A DNA stretch of 64,000 nucleotides from Gemmobacter nectariphilus DSM 15620. Lineage in GTDB: Bacteria > Pseudomonadota > Alphaproteobacteria > Rhodobacterales > Rhodobacteraceae. The stretch lies in NCBI RefSeq assembly GCF_000429765.1, contig NZ_AUCM01000011.1:105459-169458 (forward strand). Reading direction: 5' to 3'. Shown here one piece after another: positions 63,201-64,000 of this stretch. Position numbers and translations under genes: made by a program. Numbering within the stretch: the stretch's first letter is position 1; every line of letters starts with the position of its first letter. The notes below the pieces were generated by a model. It did not search any database, was not told the origin of the DNA, and saw only the letters and a program-made list of their open reading frames with translations.

Positions 63201-63567
63201 GTCCGGGAAACCCCTCGGGCGGGTGACCGGCATCTTCCAGCGCTTCCCAGGCCACCTCCAGGAACTGGCGATGCTGCGGATCCATGATCGCGGCTTCCTT
63301 GGGCGACAGCCCGAAGAATTCGGCATCGAAATGATCGAAGCGATCCAGAACAACGCTGGCCGGCACGAAATTGCGCGCCCGCATCCGGGCCGGCGATTCG
63401 CCATTGGCAAGCAATTCCTCGGCGCTCAGGTGGCGGATGGATTCCAGCCCGGCCCGCAGATTGTGCCAATATTGCCCCACGGTTTCCGCATCGGGCAGAT
63501 GCGCAGCCATGCCCACGATGGCAATGTCCGTCTCTGAAACCTGAGGGCCGTTGGCAGAAGCAATCAT
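57223..63567 (-). CDS. Type I polyketide synthase: KS-AT-KR-DH-ACP-TE
   Basis: The 2114-residue PKS has a ketosynthase (15-440; Cys near 186 in QTACSTSLVAVH, ECHGTGTYLGDP, KTNIGHLDTAAG), and an acyltransferase (530-830; GHSMGE near 636, IAAHSRML). A ketoreductase (920-1400) shows LVTGGFGGIGLTLAERL, and its Tyr lies in AGQVDYVAANEFLNAW. A double-hotdog dehydratase follows (1400-1700; GHRTAAGDALIPGTGYL and HPALMDLATGWAMGL). The ACP (Ser near 1780 in FFDLGGHSLIAVRLF) and thioesterase (LVGGFSGGGLIAWEIA near 1922, GDHDSMV near 2079) close the protein. KR precedes DH, the reverse of the usual order. The ATG at 63567 is chosen; the 63609 codon is TTG without a ribosome site. It is the first gene of the operon. 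Confidence 0.92.
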   Translation of the reverse strand: MIASANGPQVSETDIAIVGMAAHLPDAETVGQYWHNLRAGLESIRHLSAEELLANGESPARMRARNFVPASVVLDRFDHFDAEFFGLSPKEAAIMDPQHRQFLEVAWEALEDAGHPPEGFPGQVGVFAGCGMGSYFYFNVCSNPDLVKNTGMFLLRHTGNDKDFLSTRVSHVFDLKGPSLNIQTACSTSLVAVHLAVQSLLNGECDMALAGGVTIELPHGRGYMFEDGEILSPDGHCHAFDHRAQGTVFGSGAGCVVLRRLADALADGDHVWAVIKGTAVNNDGAAKAGYLAPSVDGQARAIAEAQAVAGISADTVGYVECHGTGTYLGDPIEVAALTQAFRETTDKVGYARIGSVKTNIGHLDTAAGVASLIKVGLALHHKELPPSLGYEAPNPAIDFDSSPFRVNDRLAPFPALGAPRRAGVNSLGVGGTNAHAVVEEAPARAPSAASDWPFQPLVLSARSGKALDEAAARLAAHLRAHPDQPLADVAFTLKEGRRAFERRRVVVAESHEQAARLLETGDRYRVFTHTHLGDNPEVVFMLPGGGAQYAGMARDLYETEPVFRDWMDRGLDHLQPRLDYDLRALWLPEPGAEPAAAEALKRPSVQLPLIMITEYALAQLWISWGVRPSHLIGHSMGENTAACLAGVIGFEDCIGLVHLRGQLFDTIAPGGMLSVPLSEDDLRRELGDSLDLAAVNAPDLCVVSGPQAELDRLAAKLAAKGIDTQRVQIDIAAHSRMLEPILKRFGDYLRGIRLNAPTLPIISNRTGKPLTAQQATDPEYWVYHLRGTVMFAQGIAGLAAPDRVFLEVGPGKALSSLAQANGVAANQVLSSLRHPDQVLADDVYFIGTLARLWALGVAVDWAPIWGDGPRQRVPLPTYPFQRSRYFIEPGTAQAEPDRHWPERVEDIAQWGWRPHWRPRAADSEVDADALDQAERRTWLVFTDPAGVAARAVARLRAAGHRVVTVQAGDSFARTGEDAFVISPERGREDYDRLLRELVAHGLAPQRIAHFWLVTDAETFRPGSSFFHRNQEQGFWSLLFLSQALAEENLPRPIHIAAFTTGAVRVKAERLAYPDKATLQGPLRVIPREFPGVSCSSLDLTLPGKAGVDALTDRIIEELLAEPANLTAALRGDRRYELVQRPLALPAAAAPLPQGAAVLVTGGFGGIGLTLAERLVTQLGAKIALLTRSALPDRGHWPEVLRSDPAGAQAARIRAVQHLESLGAQVLVVQGDVCNVEDMRAARAECERMFGKLDALIHAAGVVADAPILAKTPAQVEDVFGPKVHGTQVLDQVFPDGTLSLIVAFASTSTVIAPAGQVDYVAANEFLNAWAQAHTGKTRVVALNWGIWSDVGMAAEAVTGRKPAPVVAAGVPMLDHATFDAQGNRLFTADWQVGRWWLDGHRTAAGDALIPGTGYLDLAAQALKAQGETGAWELRDLYFFRPLAVADGETRHLRLRLTRTDQGYGFEVRSDARASGRIGYQLNAQGTIGFTRAVPGRIDPAAIAARCAAPVTGEGMRSPQEEHLAFGPRWRVLSSTALGQGEGIARLSLPLAFRHDLADGHLIHPALMDLATGWAMGLIAGYQPTHLWVPVSYAMVRVFRPLPAEVVSWVRNAGDNRADAPFATFDITLADPQGNICIEVQGFQIRRLDGPLSLTAHPDPREMEFDEDASRALSPAEERLRHNLAQGIRAAEGAEAFIRALGTGQNPVIVSSMPLPELVAQAAEVQAEAPAGQSFARPDLDSAYVEPRNDIERTLVGFWQDLLGVGQVGVEDSFFDLGGHSLIAVRLFAMIRKAWATDFPISVLFEAPTIAACAALIEARIGPQDSTAAPAAPQRRFTHLVPMHQGEGGAQRPFFLVAGMFGNVLNLRHLAQLIGSDRPFYGLQARGLYGDEQPHSDFVSAARDYIAEMRQVQPHGPYLVGGFSGGGLIAWEIARQLEEAGEVVAQVILLDTPLPMRPELTRKDKALIKLAEFRRKGLGYALEWWRARQAWKAQQGQTQADAQGHQLHNAAIETAFRAALPVYQLHRWQGRVALFRPALDRHWQVSGGQWVSAAKEYVYPDNQWTPFAPALEVVEVPGDHDSMVLEPNVRVLAARIRKMLDAAETGAKPLREAAE

Positions 63568-63916
63568 TGCGAGAGTCCCGGGAAATACAGGCGCAGGGCT
63601 AAGAAACAACCTTGGCCAAATTATGGACGGCTCGGTTCAGAATACCCCAAGTCGCGACACATATGTGGACACCCCCTTCGTCAAGTCTTTCCTCAAAGCG
63701 CGTCGAATCCGGTTGGGTGCTTGCATATGTCCGGCCTCGTAGTGCGGCCGGTTGGCCGCGGGCCCTGATGATATCCGCGGATCATGGTCCCTATCAAATC
63801 ATCGCGCTTTTGGGCGCTGTCTCGCGAACGGGTTTTCCTGATCCCCGGCAAAACCGGTAGTCATCACGCTTCTTGGGCAGACCCTCCGAACTGTTGCGAC
63901 GCCAGTGCGTCGTATT
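63568..63916 (-). other. Upstream region of the PKS operon
   Basis: This 349-base stretch has no convincing gene. A perfect 10-bp palindrome CACATATGTG lies at 63658-63667, about 90 bases before the PKS start, and a second palindrome ATCCGCGGAT at 63773-63782. A TTGACG word on the minus strand near 63675-63690 could be a -35 element. The right part, from about 63840, probably already belongs to the insertion sequence. Confidence 0.45.
63897..63912. terminator. Short hairpin after the IS110 transposase
   Basis: CGACGC-CAGT-GCGTCG is a perfect 6-bp stem with a 4-base loop, five bases beyond the transposase stop codon. It may be the transposase terminator or part of the end of the insertion sequence. 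Confidence 0.4.
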
Positions 63917-64000
63917 CTATGCGGCTGCTTCTCCGTAGACGGTTTTCCGTGCCATCACGGCCCAGCAGATCCGTGCCATCTTGTTGGCCAGGGCCACCGT
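63917..64000 (-). mobile_element. 3' end of an IS110-family transposase gene, cut by the window edge
   Basis: The last 84 bases, read on the minus strand, encode TVALANKMARICWAVMARKT followed by VYGEAAA and a TAG stop at 63917. The words VALANKMARICWAVMAR are the usual C-terminus of IS110/IS116 transposases, the serine-bearing DEDD recombinases that lack terminal inverted repeats. The gene continues beyond the right edge. Its stop faces the PKS operon promoter region, about 350 bases away, so the element borders the accessory locus. Confidence 0.75.

Noticed and set aside
59002..63537. Open frame of over 1500 codons on the plus strand opposite the PKS
   Set aside because: It mirrors the GC-rich codons of a PKS with complete motifs; its translation is rich in Arg, Gly, His and Gln without any domain.
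63650..63690. Lux-box-type quorum-sensing site before the PKS operon
   Set aside because: The palindrome is only 10 bp and lacks the 18-20 bp lux-box pattern, and no luxI/luxR genes are visible.
63612..63860. Possible 82-codon gene upstream of the PKS on the plus strand
   Set aside because: No ribosome site, no family pattern, Ser/Arg/Pro-rich translation; more likely promoter and insertion-sequence flank.
1..64000. CRISPR array
   Set aside because: No series of regularly spaced direct repeats was seen anywhere; the only recurrent non-coding unit is the dispersed element.

Overview
The window is about 66% GC by eye, densely coded on both strands, and looks like the chromosome of an alphaproteobacterium of the Rhodobacterales (Paracoccus/Rhodobacter-like). 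Reasons: TRAP and Liv-type uptake genes next to FCD-GntR and LysR regulators, typical protein families (Tex, DeoR/GlpR, CobW/COG0523, CobD, SurE-Pcm-NlpD order), and a recurring intergenic element (a GC hairpin followed by a CCCCGGGGTATTTTTGG-type core) that I associate with this order. No rRNA, tRNA or CRISPR array was seen.

Region 1 (1-9671) is a catabolic locus. On the minus strand, in transcription order, it holds a CoA ligase, a thiolase-like protein, a DUF35/OB-fold-SDR fusion, a cyclase-family hydrolase, a second CoA ligase and a TRAP binding protein. A divergent LysR regulator and an NADPH:quinone-type oxidoreductase lie on the plus strand. The thiolase-like protein seems to lack the usual catalytic Cys and His. 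Paired with a DUF35 protein, it recalls Ltp2/ChsH2-type aldolases.

Region 2 (9640-28627) is mostly housekeeping and core genes: a GntR regulator, a glycosyltransferase, a lytic transglycosylase, CobD, a hydrolase, glutathionyl-hydroquinone reductase, an M20 amidohydrolase, Tex, GlpR-like, a CobW-type metallochaperone behind a near-ideal Zur-like palindrome, quinone oxidoreductase, SMC (TTG start) and an exopolysaccharide-initiating sugar transferase.

Region 3 (28631-34579) is a branched-chain-amino-acid-type ABC transporter operon headed by an unfamiliar multi-spanning membrane protein. Region 4 (34642-43161) has a large GAF-6xPAS hybrid histidine kinase, a Wzx-like flippase, and surE-pcm-nlpD.

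Region 5 (43235-63567) is the accessory part: several glycosyltransferases, a tandem pair of SGNH-like proteins (one fused to a glycoside-hydrolase-like domain), and a four-gene, translationally coupled natural-product operon. That operon encodes a type I PKS (KS-AT-KR-DH-ACP-TE), a family 2 glycosyltransferase, an NRPS (formyltransferase, then an adenylation domain interrupted by a luciferase-like monooxygenase, then PCP) and a 4'-phosphopantetheinyl transferase. Its logic suggests a small formylated, oxidised and possibly glycosylated aminoacyl-polyketide. The product cannot be read from the sequence. The 3' end of an IS110-family transposase abuts the right edge, just upstream of this operon.
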